DNA of 64,000 nt from Pseudoalteromonas sp. MM1 (GCF_030296835.1 NZ_AP027923.1:186001-250000), one strand, 5' to 3'; shown: positions 1 through 9,081, counted from the first letter of the stretch. Translations and numbers: made by a program. Notes: a model not told the origin generated them from the letters alone.

Positions 1-1137
1 TTTGCAGGCTTTAGAATTATGCGCCCAGATATAAAACCAGATTGGATATCGTTTTTGGGGGCGTCTTATTTTAGAACTGATGGTCCACAAGGGCAATATG
101 GTTTGTCGGCTCGCGGTATTGCAATTAATACCGGTATGAATCAACCTGAAGAATTTCCTCGCTTTTCGGCATTTTGGTTAGGCCCCGCAGAAAAAAAAGG
201 TGAGAGCATGTCTGTGTGGGCATTGCTTGAGGGGCCCTCTATCACCGGTGCTTATCGGTTTGGTTTAAGTAAAGATAACAAAGAAGCTAAAGGGCATATT
301 ACCTCTGTGAGTGCTAATTTGTATATGCGCGCCGATGTAGAGCGCTTAGGCATAGCACCACTAACAAGTATGTATTGGTACTCACAAAAAGATAAAACAG
401 AAGCTAAAGACTGGCGCCCAGAAATTCACGATAGTGATGGCTTAGCGATTCATACTGGGTCGGGCCAGTATATTTGGCGACCGTTAAATAATCCGCAATC
501 GGTGTCGACCAATAGTTTTATTGATGAAAACCCTAAAGGCTTTGGCTTAATACAAAGAGATCGTGACTTTAATAACTACCAAGACGACGGTGTATTTTAC
601 AATAAGCGCTCATCAGCATGGATAAAACCTCAGGGTGATTGGGGTAAAGGTGCTGTACAGCTAATCGAAATTCCTACAAAAGATGAAACGTTTGACAATA
701 TTGTTGCCTATTGGGTGCCTGAAAAAGAGGTACGTAAAGGCGATGAGTTTACCTTTTCTTATGATATTGAATGGCGTCCACTCGACCCAAAATCAAAAAA
801 ACTGGCAAGTGTTGTGAATACACGCCAGGGGCAGGGCGGAATTCCTGGTCAACCTATTCCTGAGGGCGTGAACAAAATGGTGATTGACTTTGAAGGGCCT
901 GTACTTAAAGGGCACGATAGAGAAAGCGGCATAAAGCCTATTGTTGAAGCCAGTAACGGCGAAATACTAGAGCCAATTGGCGCTTACCCAATAGTGGGAA
1001 CTAACCAATGGCGATTAGCGTTTGATTACAAGCAATCTAACAATAACCCAACGCACATTCGCGCGTATTTAGTGGATAAAAACGGTAAAGCAATAACCGA
1101 AACGTGGGTGAGTGATGCAAAGGTAACGATTGAGTAA
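1..1137 (+). CDS. OpgG/OpgD-family periplasmic glucan biosynthesis protein (C-terminal part)
   Basis: The reading frame is open from the first base of the window, so this is the 3' part of a longer gene; the methionine at 19 is internal. About 378 residues are present. The sequence matches the C-terminal two thirds of the OpgG/OpgD (MdoG/MdoD) family, with tryptophan-, tyrosine- and glycine-rich beta-structure segments such as PDWISFLGASYFR, YGLSARGIAINTG and IWRPLNNP. In this family the periplasmic protein shapes the branched beta-glucan backbone of osmoregulated periplasmic glucans. Which paralogue it is (OpgG or OpgD) cannot be decided without the N-terminus, where a Sec or Tat signal would be seen. 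No membrane glucosyltransferase gene (opgH) follows it here. Confidence 0.85.
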   Translation, partial: FAGFRIMRPDIKPDWISFLGASYFRTDGPQGQYGLSARGIAINTGMNQPEEFPRFSAFWLGPAEKKGESMSVWALLEGPSITGAYRFGLSKDNKEAKGHITSVSANLYMRADVERLGIAPLTSMYWYSQKDKTEAKDWRPEIHDSDGLAIHTGSGQYIWRPLNNPQSVSTNSFIDENPKGFGLIQRDRDFNNYQDDGVFYNKRSSAWIKPQGDWGKGAVQLIEIPTKDETFDNIVAYWVPEKEVRKGDEFTFSYDIEWRPLDPKSKKLASVVNTRQGQGGIPGQPIPEGVNKMVIDFEGPVLKGHDRESGIKPIVEASNGEILEPIGAYPIVGTNQWRLAFDYKQSNNNPTHIRAYLVDKNGKAITETWVSDAKVTIE

Positions 1138-1152
1138 CTATAAAAATTAAAG

Positions 1153-1188
1153 CGGGTGGCCCTATAATTAGCTTTATGTAGCCACCCG
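1153..1188 (+). terminator. possible hairpin after the glucan gene
   Basis: CGGGTGGC at 1153-1160 pairs exactly with GCCACCCG at 1181-1188. The 20-nt loop is large and no T-run follows, so it is a weak candidate for the transcript end of the upstream gene. Confidence 0.3.
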
Positions 1189-1403
1189 AATAACTGCAAA
1201 ATAAATATTTTTAGCGAAGGTTGGCTAAAGCAATTCTCTTATTTCAATATACATCTGATGCTTAGTTATAAATTTAATAGGCGCGGCTAGCTACTTGGTG
1301 AATTGGCTATTTTAAGTTGCTCCTACTTGTTTTTATGTTTGCTTGTGTGAATAATAAGCATTCGCTCAAAAAAATAATAAAAGTAATTAAATTAAGGATA
1401 TAT

Positions 1404-1715
1404 ATGAAACTTTACCCATACTCAACAATTAAAACAGAAAACCTTAAGGGCCTGCTTCTCGCTTCTAGAATGCTTGGGTTTATGAGTTTTATACTGTTTT
1501 TTATAGCTATTTGCATTGGTTTATTTGGTATTTTTTCTAACCTTGGCGCACCTAAAGATTTGGGGAATGGAATAGTTATGTCTACGCCAAATGCCGGTTT
1601 ACCTGTGATGATAATGTCAATTTGGGGTGCCGTTTCTGCAGTTTGTATTTTAGCTTTTAGTGGCTTATGTGCAGCTGTTGTATCATGTGAATACAAATAT
1701 ACAAAGTCAGTTTAG
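1404..1715 (+). CDS. small inner-membrane protein, unknown function
   Basis: This encodes 103 residues. I chose the ATG at 1404 because an AAGGA ribosome binding site lies just upstream (1394-1398); an in-frame start at 1317 has none. Two hydrophobic segments are visible, roughly residues 24-45 and 66-92, joined by a short loop containing LGAPKDLGNG and NAGLP. The protein ends in a short hydrophilic tail. I do not recognise a family. It stands alone, followed by an inverted repeat that may end its transcript. Confidence 0.6.
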   Translation: MKLYPYSTIKTENLKGLLLASRMLGFMSFILFFIAICIGLFGIFSNLGAPKDLGNGIVMSTPNAGLPVMIMSIWGAVSAVCILAFSGLCAAVVSCEYKYTKSV

Positions 1716-1729
1716 CTATATACCAACGT

Positions 1730-1766
1730 ATTTAGATAGTAAAAACGGGGCTTCTACTATCTAAAT
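1730..1766. terminator. 12-bp inverted repeat, candidate terminator
   Basis: ATTTAGATAGTA (1730-1741) and TACTATCTAAAT (1755-1766) are perfect inverted copies around a 13-nt loop. It sits 15 bp after the small membrane protein stop and is followed by an AT-rich stretch. It could end that transcript; the loop is longer than usual. Confidence 0.4.
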
Positions 1767-2055
1767 ATTTATTTGTAAGACTTGGTTAACTACTGCACAC
1801 AAATCTAAATTTTTTGTTCTTCTTCCTTATCTCAATAGTCTGATATTCGATTTAATAATACAAAAGCAAATCTACCTTAGCCCTTAATACATCCAAATTG
1901 TAGCTAAATTACCTTGATATACCCTAATTTATAGCTAAAATGGCCGGCTTATTTAACGAATGTACCTACTTTATTACTTACATAGTAATGAAAACTGCAT
2001 TAATAGATGTAAATATTAAGCGTGCAATTTTAAGGCGTGTTATTTACCTCGTTTT

Positions 2056-2099
2056 ATACCAATCCTCAAAATAGATTACTTAATTAAGTGAATTGGTAT
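2056..2099. repeat. ATACCAAT...ATTGGTAT inverted repeat in a 414-bp gene-free stretch
   Basis: ATACCAAT (2056-2063) and ATTGGTAT (2092-2099) are exact inverted copies, enclosing a second palindrome ACTTAATTAAGT (2078-2089). Such nested elements look like a dispersed intergenic repeat, which I cannot confirm from one window. The rest of 1716-2129 is very AT-rich and holds no gene that I can support, only the hairpin at 1730-1766. Confidence 0.4.
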
Positions 2100-2129
2100 T
2101 TGTAAATTTACGCTAGGATAAAAACGGTT

Positions 2130-2690
2130 TTGATAATATTAAATGACGATTTACTAATAGGTAAAGGCACTCACAGAGCTTGTTACAGGCACCCAGGTAT
2201 AGATAATTTATGTATTAAAGTAAGTCATGAAGGGTTTTCTCACGAACAAGAGGAAGAGCTTGCATATTATCAGCGTCTTAATAACAAAAAAATTCAGTGG
2301 GATTTATTAACGCGCTATCATGGTGCGGTAGAAACCAATATAGGTAAAGGCTATGTGTTTGACTTGGTAGTCGATTCTAATAATCAATCTTCTAAAACGC
2401 TAGAGCATTATTTAAATGAGCCAAATAATGAAGCGTTAGCGGCTCCGCTATTAAAGTTAAAAGATTATTTAATACAAAATTTAGTTATTACCAAAGAAAT
2501 AAAGCCCAGAAACATTGCCTGTATTAATAATAACGGCACCATTGAACACTGTGTCATTGTGGATGATATTGGTAATACCGAGTTTTTTCCTATTAGTAAT
2601 TACGTGAGCACAATGGCCAAGTGTAAAATAGATAGAAGATGGCAGCGCTTTGAGGCGAGTTTAAATGAGCTCGGCTTAAGCCTTAATTAG
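2130..2690 (+). CDS. yrbL: YrbL-family protein (PhoP-regulon protein family)
   Basis: This encodes 186 residues with a TTG start at 2130, supported by a TAGGA motif 11 nt upstream. The opening LIGKGTHRACYRHPGIDNLCIKV is the diagnostic start of the YrbL family. It resembles the glycine loop and lysine region of kinase-like folds (GKG...H.ACY and IKV). The later segments VITKEIKPRNIACI and VIVDDIGN resemble the catalytic and metal-binding loops of aminoglycoside-phosphotransferase-like proteins. The family was named from E. coli as a member of the PhoP network; its biochemical role is not established. The gene is monocistronic, convergent with the ureide operon. Confidence 0.75.
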   Translation: MIILNDDLLIGKGTHRACYRHPGIDNLCIKVSHEGFSHEQEEELAYYQRLNNKKIQWDLLTRYHGAVETNIGKGYVFDLVVDSNNQSSKTLEHYLNEPNNEALAAPLLKLKDYLIQNLVITKEIKPRNIACINNNGTIEHCVIVDDIGNTEFFPISNYVSTMAKCKIDRRWQRFEASLNELGLSLN

Positions 2691-2756
2691 GCTTTAAAAA
2701 ACAACCATGTAGTTTACTCGCCCTAGTTGCTGTACCATCCGCTGCACTGACGATAA

Positions 2757-4043
2757 CTACTTCTCAAGCTCTTTAATGTAAAGCACAAGTGCGCTGTACA
2801 TTACGCTAAGGGCTTTTGTTACATCCTCATCAATGACAGCTTCTGCGGGGTGATGGCTTATCCCGCCTGGGCTGCGTATAAATAGCATGCCAACAGGGCA
2901 AATAGGGGCAATAGCCATGGCGTCGTGCCCAGCGCCAGAGGCAAGTGAAGGTGAGGCTTGGTTGTTAAGTTTACATGCGCTAGAAAACAATTGCTGAATT
3001 TGAGTATCACACGCTACGGCGTCGGCCGCATGTGTCCATTGCCAATCGAGCGTTAAATTACGCGATGTTGCAATGTGATCGGCGCGGGTATGTATTGCAT
3101 TAAGTAATATGGCTAGGTCGTCATCGTTTTGTGCGCGTGCATCTAGGCTTATAGTTGTTTTACCGGCAATGACATTTGTAGCGCCTGGGCGTGCTTGAAT
3201 TTGCCCTACGGTGGCTACTTCGCCATTACTCGCATTTTTTGCTAGTTGCTCTATAGCAAGTGTCAGTTCGGCGCAGCCTGCTAACGAATCTTGGCGTAAG
3301 TTCATTGGTGTAGTGCCTGCATGGCCGCTTTGACCTGTTAGGGTGATCATGGCGCGTTTGGCGCCAGCAATAGCGGTTACTGCGCCTAACGCCTGATTTA
3401 CCGATTCAAGCACGGGGCCTTGCTCTATGTGGGTTTCCCAGTAACCGAGTAATTCGTTTTTGTTAAGGGCGGCTTTAGCGTAATCATCAGGGTTTAGGCC
3501 AAAATCAAGCATGGCTTGGCGCATACTAATGCCATTTGTATCTTGTATATTTAACCACTGCGGGTCAAACTCGTTTGCCAGTGCTTTTGAGCCAATTAAT
3601 GTGGTGGCAAAGCGGGTGCCTTCTTCATCACAAAAACCCACAACATCTAAATGAAACGGTAAATCAAGCTTAAGCGTATGCGCAAGGGCGGCTATTTCAA
3701 TACCCAGTAATACCCCTAAAATACCATCAAATGCGCCGGCGTTTGGTACTGTGTCGAGGTGTGAGCCAATAATTAAACGTTTAGCATTTGGGTTAGATGA
3801 CGCTAAGCGCCCCCATAAATTGCCGACTTCGTCCTGCCACGATTGCATGCCCGCCTCAGCCATCCACGTGGCAGTTATACGGTTACACTCTTTGTGCTCT
3901 TTAGATAAATACACACGGTGAATGCCACCTTGCATTTGCGATAGGCCACTGAGCGTTTTACAGCGCAATAACGCACGCGCGGCAAATTTATTAGCCAGCT
4001 CAGTGTTTAATAATGGCTCATGGAGGGGGCTTGCGATCGTCAT
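2757..4043 (-). CDS. allC: Allantoate amidohydrolase (M20 family; HpxK/AllC type)
   Basis: This 428-residue enzyme belongs to the M20 allantoate amidohydrolase / N-carbamoyl-L-amino-acid hydrolase group. Metal-binding motifs are present: GSHLDTVPNAGAFDG with His95 and Asp106, FCDEEGTRF around Glu140-Glu141, ETHIEQGP, and GISHHPAE near the C-terminus. Family members hydrolyse allantoate to ureidoglycine, CO2 and ammonia, or decarbamoylate amino acids. The allantoate assignment rests on the neighbouring ureidoglycine aminotransferase, whose substrate it would supply. It is the last gene of the five-gene operon, 13 bp after that aminotransferase. Sequence alone cannot exclude an N-carbamoyl substrate. 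Confidence 0.85.
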   Translation of the reverse strand: MTIASPLHEPLLNTELANKFAARALLRCKTLSGLSQMQGGIHRVYLSKEHKECNRITATWMAEAGMQSWQDEVGNLWGRLASSNPNAKRLIIGSHLDTVPNAGAFDGILGVLLGIEIAALAHTLKLDLPFHLDVVGFCDEEGTRFATTLIGSKALANEFDPQWLNIQDTNGISMRQAMLDFGLNPDDYAKAALNKNELLGYWETHIEQGPVLESVNQALGAVTAIAGAKRAMITLTGQSGHAGTTPMNLRQDSLAGCAELTLAIEQLAKNASNGEVATVGQIQARPGATNVIAGKTTISLDARAQNDDDLAILLNAIHTRADHIATSRNLTLDWQWTHAADAVACDTQIQQLFSSACKLNNQASPSLASGAGHDAMAIAPICPVGMLFIRSPGGISHHPAEAVIDEDVTKALSVMYSALVLYIKELEK

Positions 4044-4056
4044 GCTAAATCCTTTT

Positions 4057-5286
4057 TTATTTATAATGGGCTAGGGCGGCAATAGCGGCTTCGCCTTTAG
4101 GGCCTTTATAGCCGTTGGCATGTAAGCAGGCATCTAGGCTTGCCAATGTTTGTAATACGGCATCTTTACGGGCGTTGTAACCCATGGTGCCAATACGCCA
4201 AATTTTGCCATGCAGCGGGCCAAACGAGGTGCCAATTTCAATACCAAAGTCAGTTAGCATTTGAGCGCGGACGTGGTCAGCATTAATGCCCTCGGGGATA
4301 TACACACCCACTACGTTGTTCATTTTATGGTTTAAATCGCCAAATACATTTAAGCCTAGAGCTTGAATACCCGTTAGCATGGCATCGCCGTGTAACTTGT
4401 GGCGGGCAACGCAGTTATCTACGCCTTCTTCAATAACAATGCGCGCACATTCTGATGCGCAATACAGCATGCTGGTGGCTTCGGTGTGGTGGTTAAGGCG
4501 CTCCTCGCCCCAGTAATTCATGATCATGCCTAAATCAAAGTAGTTTGAGCGTACAAATGGCTCGGTGCCGTCGGTATGCTCTGCGGTACGAATACCCGCT
4601 TCTACTTTTTTACGTTTTTGGATCCAATCAGCGCATTTATCGCTCAGTGTTAAAGGCGCAGAGCCAGAAGGACCGCCTAAACATTTTTGCAAACCAGCCG
4701 AAAGCGCATCGAGTTTCCACTCATCAGCAGGTAAATCGTTACCTACAATTGAGGCGGTGGCATCGCAGTAAAATAATACGTCGTGCTTTTGGCAAATATC
4801 GCCAATGTGTTCAAGCGGTTGGTTCATGGTTGTTGAAGTATCGCCTTGTACCATGGCAAGTACATGGGGTTTTACATCAACAATGGCCTTTTCTATTTGT
4901 TCGGGGGTAAATACCTCGCCCCACGGGACTTCTATGGTGTGTACTTTTGCACCTACACGCTCGGCTATTTCAGCAAGCAAGTGGCCAAAGCGCCCCATAA
5001 TAGGCACCAGCACTTTATCGCCGGGGCGTAAAATAGAGCATAAAACGGCTTCTATGCCTGCGCGCGATGTACCGTCAACTAACATGGTCCATTCGTTTTT
5101 GGTTTTAAATATTTCGCGATAGCGAGCCATGGTTTCGTTCATAAAACCGGTCATTACTGGGTCGTATTGGCCAATTAGCTGCGCCGACATAGCACGTAGC
5201 ACGCGTGGATCTGCGTTTATTGGGCCTGGGCCCATGAGTAAACGCTGCGGCGGATTTAAAGTTTGAATTTGCGTGTTGCTAAACAT
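4057..5286 (-). CDS. pucG: (S)-ureidoglycine-glyoxylate aminotransferase (PucG/HpxJ type)
   Basis: This 409-residue fold-type I PLP enzyme is of the alanine/serine-glyoxylate aminotransferase family. The PLP-binding lysine is Lys201 in LQKCLGGPSG, with Asp175 of YCDATAS expected to contact the pyridine nitrogen. The N-terminal LLMGPGPINADPRVL is the family signature. PucG-type enzymes move the amino group of unstable ureidoglycine to glyoxylate, giving oxalurate and glycine. The preference over plain alanine-glyoxylate transamination is inferred from the adjacent allantoate amidohydrolase and oxamate hydrolase. It starts 3 bp after the transporter gene and is followed by allC, so all are probably co-transcribed. 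Confidence 0.85.
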   Translation of the reverse strand: MFSNTQIQTLNPPQRLLMGPGPINADPRVLRAMSAQLIGQYDPVMTGFMNETMARYREIFKTKNEWTMLVDGTSRAGIEAVLCSILRPGDKVLVPIMGRFGHLLAEIAERVGAKVHTIEVPWGEVFTPEQIEKAIVDVKPHVLAMVQGDTSTTMNQPLEHIGDICQKHDVLFYCDATASIVGNDLPADEWKLDALSAGLQKCLGGPSGSAPLTLSDKCADWIQKRKKVEAGIRTAEHTDGTEPFVRSNYFDLGMIMNYWGEERLNHHTEATSMLYCASECARIVIEEGVDNCVARHKLHGDAMLTGIQALGLNVFGDLNHKMNNVVGVYIPEGINADHVRAQMLTDFGIEIGTSFGPLHGKIWRIGTMGYNARKDAVLQTLASLDACLHANGYKGPKGEAAIAALAHYK

Positions 5287-5289
5287 GTT

Positions 5290-6114
5290 TTAGGCTCCCA
5301 GAGTCTGAATAAGCATACGAATGCCCGTTATCATTAATACAACGGCAAAGGCGCGTTTTAATTGTTTTTGATCTAGCTTGCTACCAATTTTTACGCCAAT
5401 AGGGGCAAACAAAATAGTAAGCGGAATAATAAGTATAAAAGCAGGTAGGTTTACAAGGCCCCACGTGCCAAGCGGCGCATCGGTGGGTGTAGTACCAATA
5501 CTTAATAAAGTAATAACGCCCGGTAGCGCAATTAGTAAGCCAAATACAGCAGCGGTGCCAACGGCAACATGAGCACGTACATTAAACGCGTTTAGCATGG
5601 GTACGCCAATAGTGCCGCCACCTATGCCAATCATTACCGATAAGCCACCGACAATACTTGCCATAATGCCTTGGCCAAATTTACCTGGTAATTTACTAAC
5701 AAGCGCAGGTGCGCCAGCTCTAAATAACATGTTTAAGCTAACTAAAATGGCAATACAGGCAAACATAAGTACCAATGCATTACCACGTATTGAGTGCGCT
5801 AAGTAGCTACATACAACGGCCATTACTAAAATAAACGGCGCCCAGTATTTAATTAAAGCAAGGTCAATGTTGCCCTTTGCATGGTGCGAGCGAATAGACG
5901 AAATAGAAGTAGGCACTATGGTGGCAAGCGATGTGGCAGTGGCTATCATCATGGCCGACTCAGGGCTTACGCCAAAGCCTTGCAGTAAAAAGTACAGCAC
6001 AGGCACAATTACTATGCCGCCGCCTACACCAAATAGGCCTGCTAAAATACCTGCAAAAATACCGGTTGCTATTAAGGCCGCTATAATCGGCCATTGATTT
6101 ATTATTTCTGTCAT
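5290..6114 (-). CDS. TauE/SafE-family anion exporter
   Basis: This 274-residue integral membrane protein has about eight hydrophobic segments in two halves. The TauE/SafE signature is in the first helix (GIFAGILAGLFGVGGGIVIVP) and again after the midpoint (GIGGGTIGVPML). The family carries sulfoacetate, sulfite and other small organic anions across the inner membrane, usually outward. Its gene overlaps the oxamate hydrolase gene by 4 bp (ATGA) and lies between ureide catabolic genes. The cargo may therefore be an intermediate or end product of that route, such as oxalate or oxamate. That cargo is an inference; sulfonate or sulfite transport would fit the family equally well. Confidence 0.8.
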   Translation of the reverse strand: MTEIINQWPIIAALIATGIFAGILAGLFGVGGGIVIVPVLYFLLQGFGVSPESAMMIATATSLATIVPTSISSIRSHHAKGNIDLALIKYWAPFILVMAVVCSYLAHSIRGNALVLMFACIAILVSLNMLFRAGAPALVSKLPGKFGQGIMASIVGGLSVMIGIGGGTIGVPMLNAFNVRAHVAVGTAAVFGLLIALPGVITLLSIGTTPTDAPLGTWGLVNLPAFILIIPLTILFAPIGVKIGSKLDQKQLKRAFAVVLMITGIRMLIQTLGA

Positions 6115-7685
6115 TGTGTTCCTGCTGTAGTTACTGTTGCGCGACCATCTGAACGAGGATCGGTGGCTGCTTCAAGGCTGGTAGGCGTATCTAAAATGGC
6201 ACCTGCATGACCCATCATTTCATTGTTATTATCAACGCTTACCCAGTCGTGGTCACGTTGATTTAATTCATGTTTAACTTGAATTACTAAGCTTTGCTCT
6301 ACCTTTAAATTTGTGCTTGTATCGCCCCAGGTGCGCCCTAATAACCAACGCGGGTCGCTTACCGCTTGGGTAATTGATTTATTACGCCATGCGTACCCAC
6401 TAAATACAGCAGCTTGTGTTTGTGGTTGGCCTTCGCCACCCATGGTGCCGTAGGCAAGGCGCCTGCCATCGTCAAATTTTGCTAAAGCAGGGTTGAGTGT
6501 ATGAGCCGGTTTTTTATGCGCTTTTAAGGCATTGGCATCGTTGCTATTTAAACTAAAACTTAAACCGCGGTTATTCCACACAAAGCCGCCTTCGCTCATG
6601 AGTATTCCGCTGCCAAATTCCCAGTAAACACTTTGAATAAAGCTTACGAGTTGGCCATTTTTATCGCGTGCTGCCATCCAAACGGTATCGCCTGGCTCTG
6701 CACTAAATGGCCATTGCTTGGCTTGGTTCATATCTATATTGTTGGCAAGCTGATTTAGACGCTCATCGGTTAGTGCATTTTTATAATCATCGCCAAGCGC
6801 ATCAGGGTCAGCCCAAAGTGTAGGGCGGTGCGTAAAGCTTTGTTTGGTTGCCTCAACAATTAAGTGCATCCAATCGGCCTCTGTTTTGGCTAAGTGTTTT
6901 AGTTTATTAACCGCGCCAATTATTTGCAGCGAATGCACCCCTTGTGTAGGTGCGGGTAAGTTAAAACAATGAATACCCGATAAATTAGCACTAAGTGGTA
7001 TCACTACATCTGCTTTTGTATTGGCAATGTCGGCTGGGGTAATAATGCTGCCCGCGGCTGCTAAATCGCTTGCAAATGAGTCGGCAAGTTCTCCTTCATA
7101 AAAAGCGTTTAAGCCGTGTTTTGCCAAGTGTTCAAAGGTATTGGCAAGTTTTGGGTTTTTAAAATGTTGCCCTGCTTGTAAAGGTTTACCATTGGGGATG
7201 TATAGTGCTTTAAAGGCGTCGTTAGTATTGGCAACACTTGCTAGTTTTTCGCAGCCAGCTTGCAGGCTTTTTGATACTGTGAATCCTTCGCGAGCAAGCT
7301 TAATAGCGGGCGCTAAAATAGTACTTAGTGGTAGGGCTGCGTGCTCATCTACCTCAAGGGCTTTTTGCCAGCCACGAAGCGTAGCCGCTTGAGTCAATGC
7401 GCTTAAACCGCCACGCTCTGGTATCTGTTGCTCATTACTGTAGGCGCTTATATCGTTTGGTGCGCGCCCGCAGGCATCAATGGCAGTGGGTATACTTTGG
7501 TTTGGGTTATCAATAAGCCAAAAACTGTCGCCGCCAATCGAGTTCATATGTGGGTAAACCACGCTAATAGCAGCCGCTGCCGCTACCATGGCTTCAACGG
7601 CTGTACCGCCTTGTTTTAGTATTTGGGTGCCTGCCTCAGTTGCTGCAAAATGCGGGGCAGTAAAGGCAATGTTGTGTGTGCTCAT
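6111..7685 (-). CDS. hpxW: Gamma-glutamyltransferase-family oxamate amidohydrolase (HpxW-like)
   Basis: This 524-residue Ntn-hydrolase of the gamma-glutamyltransferase superfamily has no signal peptide, so it is cytoplasmic. The likely self-cleavage site and catalytic nucleophile is Thr334 in PGDTVWMAARD, which would split the chain into large and small subunits. The gamma-glutamyl-binding features of true GGT are changed, as in HpxW of Klebsiella, which hydrolyses oxamate to oxalate and ammonia. Other visible family motifs are PHMNSIGGDSFWLID near residue 50 and GTMGGEGQPQTQAAV near 415. It overlaps both neighbours by 4 bp, implying translational coupling. Acting after oxalurate breakdown would complete allantoate catabolism. 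Confidence 0.75.
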   Translation of the reverse strand: MSTHNIAFTAPHFAATEAGTQILKQGGTAVEAMVAAAAAISVVYPHMNSIGGDSFWLIDNPNQSIPTAIDACGRAPNDISAYSNEQQIPERGGLSALTQAATLRGWQKALEVDEHAALPLSTILAPAIKLAREGFTVSKSLQAGCEKLASVANTNDAFKALYIPNGKPLQAGQHFKNPKLANTFEHLAKHGLNAFYEGELADSFASDLAAAGSIITPADIANTKADVVIPLSANLSGIHCFNLPAPTQGVHSLQIIGAVNKLKHLAKTEADWMHLIVEATKQSFTHRPTLWADPDALGDDYKNALTDERLNQLANNIDMNQAKQWPFSAEPGDTVWMAARDKNGQLVSFIQSVYWEFGSGILMSEGGFVWNNRGLSFSLNSNDANALKAHKKPAHTLNPALAKFDDGRRLAYGTMGGEGQPQTQAAVFSGYAWRNKSITQAVSDPRWLLGRTWGDTSTNLKVEQSLVIQVKHELNQRDHDWVSVDNNNEMMGHAGAILDTPTSLEAATDPRSDGRATVTTAGTQ

Positions 7686-8890
7686 GCAAGTGTGTCCTGT
7701 TTAAAGTGTGCAGCTAATTGTTGTACGCAGGCAAGTAGGCTTTTATCGTTGCCGTGGCTCATCATTAATGAAAACCCATACGGGTGCCCATTTTCTAAAT
7801 TAGCCAATGGTAAGTGCACTTGCACCGAGCGGCTCAAGCCCGCAATGGCCGATAAGGTAATAATTTGCATACGTAGGGCGCTTGTGTCGGCGCCCAATTT
7901 AGGTGCAGTTGTGGGTGTGGTTGGCAAAAATAAACAACTGTTTGTGTTTAGGTTTTTAGTTATTAGTGTTTGCCATTGGGTTTGTACTTTTAGTGCTTCT
8001 TGTTCTTCTTGGGCGGTTAGTGCTAATGCCATTTTAAAACGTGCCGCAATTGCCGGAGCAAACTGGGGAAGTTGCCCTGGCAATTGAAGCCAATCTTTAT
8101 GCGTTTTTGCGATTGCTCGCCCTTGCAGTATTCTAAAACTATCAGCGAGCTCGCTTAACAAGTTGCTATTAGGCAGTTCAAATTTTTTATGGTGTTTAAA
8201 ATAAGGCTTGGTTTTTTCAAGTAGTTGTTTAATAGGTGTTTGTAAAGCAGGGCTTACTAGCTCAAATAATGGCTCGCAAATAACTAAAGTATCAACGTTA
8301 TTAATAGCTTGATTTGGTAACAATACATTGCCTACATCGCTTAGTAGCTTTGCACTTTGCGTAAGCCAGCCAATGGTATCAAATGGGGGCGCGAGCGGAA
8401 TTAGGCCGTCTTTTTCAATGACGTTATGGCTTGGCCTTATACCAAATAAGCCGCAGTAACTTGCGGGTATTCTAATCGAGCCGCCCGTATCGGTACCTAA
8501 GCCAATATCGGCTAAGTTAGCCGCAACGGCGGCCGCCGAACCCATACTCGAACCGCCACTTGCATGACCGCTAAGTTTTGGGTTTTGTGCCGCCCCATAG
8601 TGAATGTTATTTCCCTCTAAGCTGTAAGCAAGCTCATCGGTGTGGGTAAAGCCTGTAAAGCTACAACCCTCATTCATTAACTTATTTACCGCACTTGCTG
8701 TTTGCTGAGCAGGTTTTGCTGCTTTAAACCAGCTAGGGTTACCTGCGCTGTTGCGATCGCCTTTAACAGCAAATACATCTTTTACCGCAAGGCGCTTATT
8801 TACTAATGTGCCGTGAGTTTGTGTTTGCCATGCTTTTGGACCATGGTCACAAAAAATACCGGTTAAATTATTATGTGTTTTGGTACTCAT
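7682..8890 (-). CDS. Amidase-signature hydrolase, candidate oxalurate hydrolase
   Basis: This 402-residue amidase-signature enzyme has the full Ser-cisSer-Lys triad: Lys37 in LAVKDVF, the cis-Ser at 114 in SGGSSMGSAAAVA, and nucleophile Ser138 in DTGGSIRIPASYCG. At 402 residues it is shorter than typical family members of 450-500. It is the first gene of the ureide operon and overlaps hpxW by 4 bp. The pathway has a gap between oxalurate (product of PucG) and oxamate (substrate of HpxW). This amidase is the obvious candidate to cleave the ureido group, paralleling the amidase in Klebsiella hpx clusters. The substrate is inferred from context only. Confidence 0.75.
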   Translation of the reverse strand: MSTKTHNNLTGIFCDHGPKAWQTQTHGTLVNKRLAVKDVFAVKGDRNSAGNPSWFKAAKPAQQTASAVNKLMNEGCSFTGFTHTDELAYSLEGNNIHYGAAQNPKLSGHASGGSSMGSAAAVAANLADIGLGTDTGGSIRIPASYCGLFGIRPSHNVIEKDGLIPLAPPFDTIGWLTQSAKLLSDVGNVLLPNQAINNVDTLVICEPLFELVSPALQTPIKQLLEKTKPYFKHHKKFELPNSNLLSELADSFRILQGRAIAKTHKDWLQLPGQLPQFAPAIAARFKMALALTAQEEQEALKVQTQWQTLITKNLNTNSCLFLPTTPTTAPKLGADTSALRMQIITLSAIAGLSRSVQVHLPLANLENGHPYGFSLMMSHGNDKSLLACVQQLAAHFKQDTLA

Positions 8891-8910
8891 ATCACCACTC
8901 GTTATAAAGT

Positions 8911-8940
8911 AAATCTGACCAACTGGTTATAATCAGATTT
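8911..8940. promoter_or_regulatory. Nested palindrome upstream of the ureide operon, RutR-like operator
   Basis: The outer arms AAATCTGA (8911-8918) and TCAGATTT (8933-8940) are perfect inverted copies. Inside is TGACCAACTGGTTA (8916-8929), which matches 13 of the 14 conserved-spacing positions of the known RutR box TTGACCA-NN-TGGTCAA core. A similar site lies before the RutR-like gene at 10410-10425. The location, about 20 bp before the amidase start and downstream of the inferred sigma-54 start point, suggests a repressor roadblock or the operator of a second promoter. Confidence 0.5.
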
Positions 8941-9063
8941 AGGGTGATTAAAAAGACGAATTAGTTATTATTATTTTTCAGCCCACTGCGTAACATCTTA
9001 TTTTTATTTTACAGAGCCTGATCCGCTTTTTAATCGGTTAGCCTATTATATTGCCTAAAAGCT

Positions 9064-9081
9064 AAGCAAAAGCAATGCCAA
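9064..9081 (-). promoter_or_regulatory. Candidate sigma-54 promoter of the ureide operon
   Basis: Read on the minus strand the sequence is TTGGCATTGCTTTTGCTT. It has GG (-24) and GC (-12) separated by exactly 10 nt, with TGGCA and TTGC half-elements as in the sigma-54 consensus TGGCACG-N4-TTGCW. The predicted start near 9054 leaves a leader of about 165 nt before the amidase. The enhancer-like sites at 9178-9215 lie at the usual distance upstream. Confidence 0.6.

Noticed and set aside
4545..5122. Open plus-strand frames opposite pucG
   Set aside because: They are mirror frames of a well-conserved gene, with improbable composition and no ribosome binding sites.
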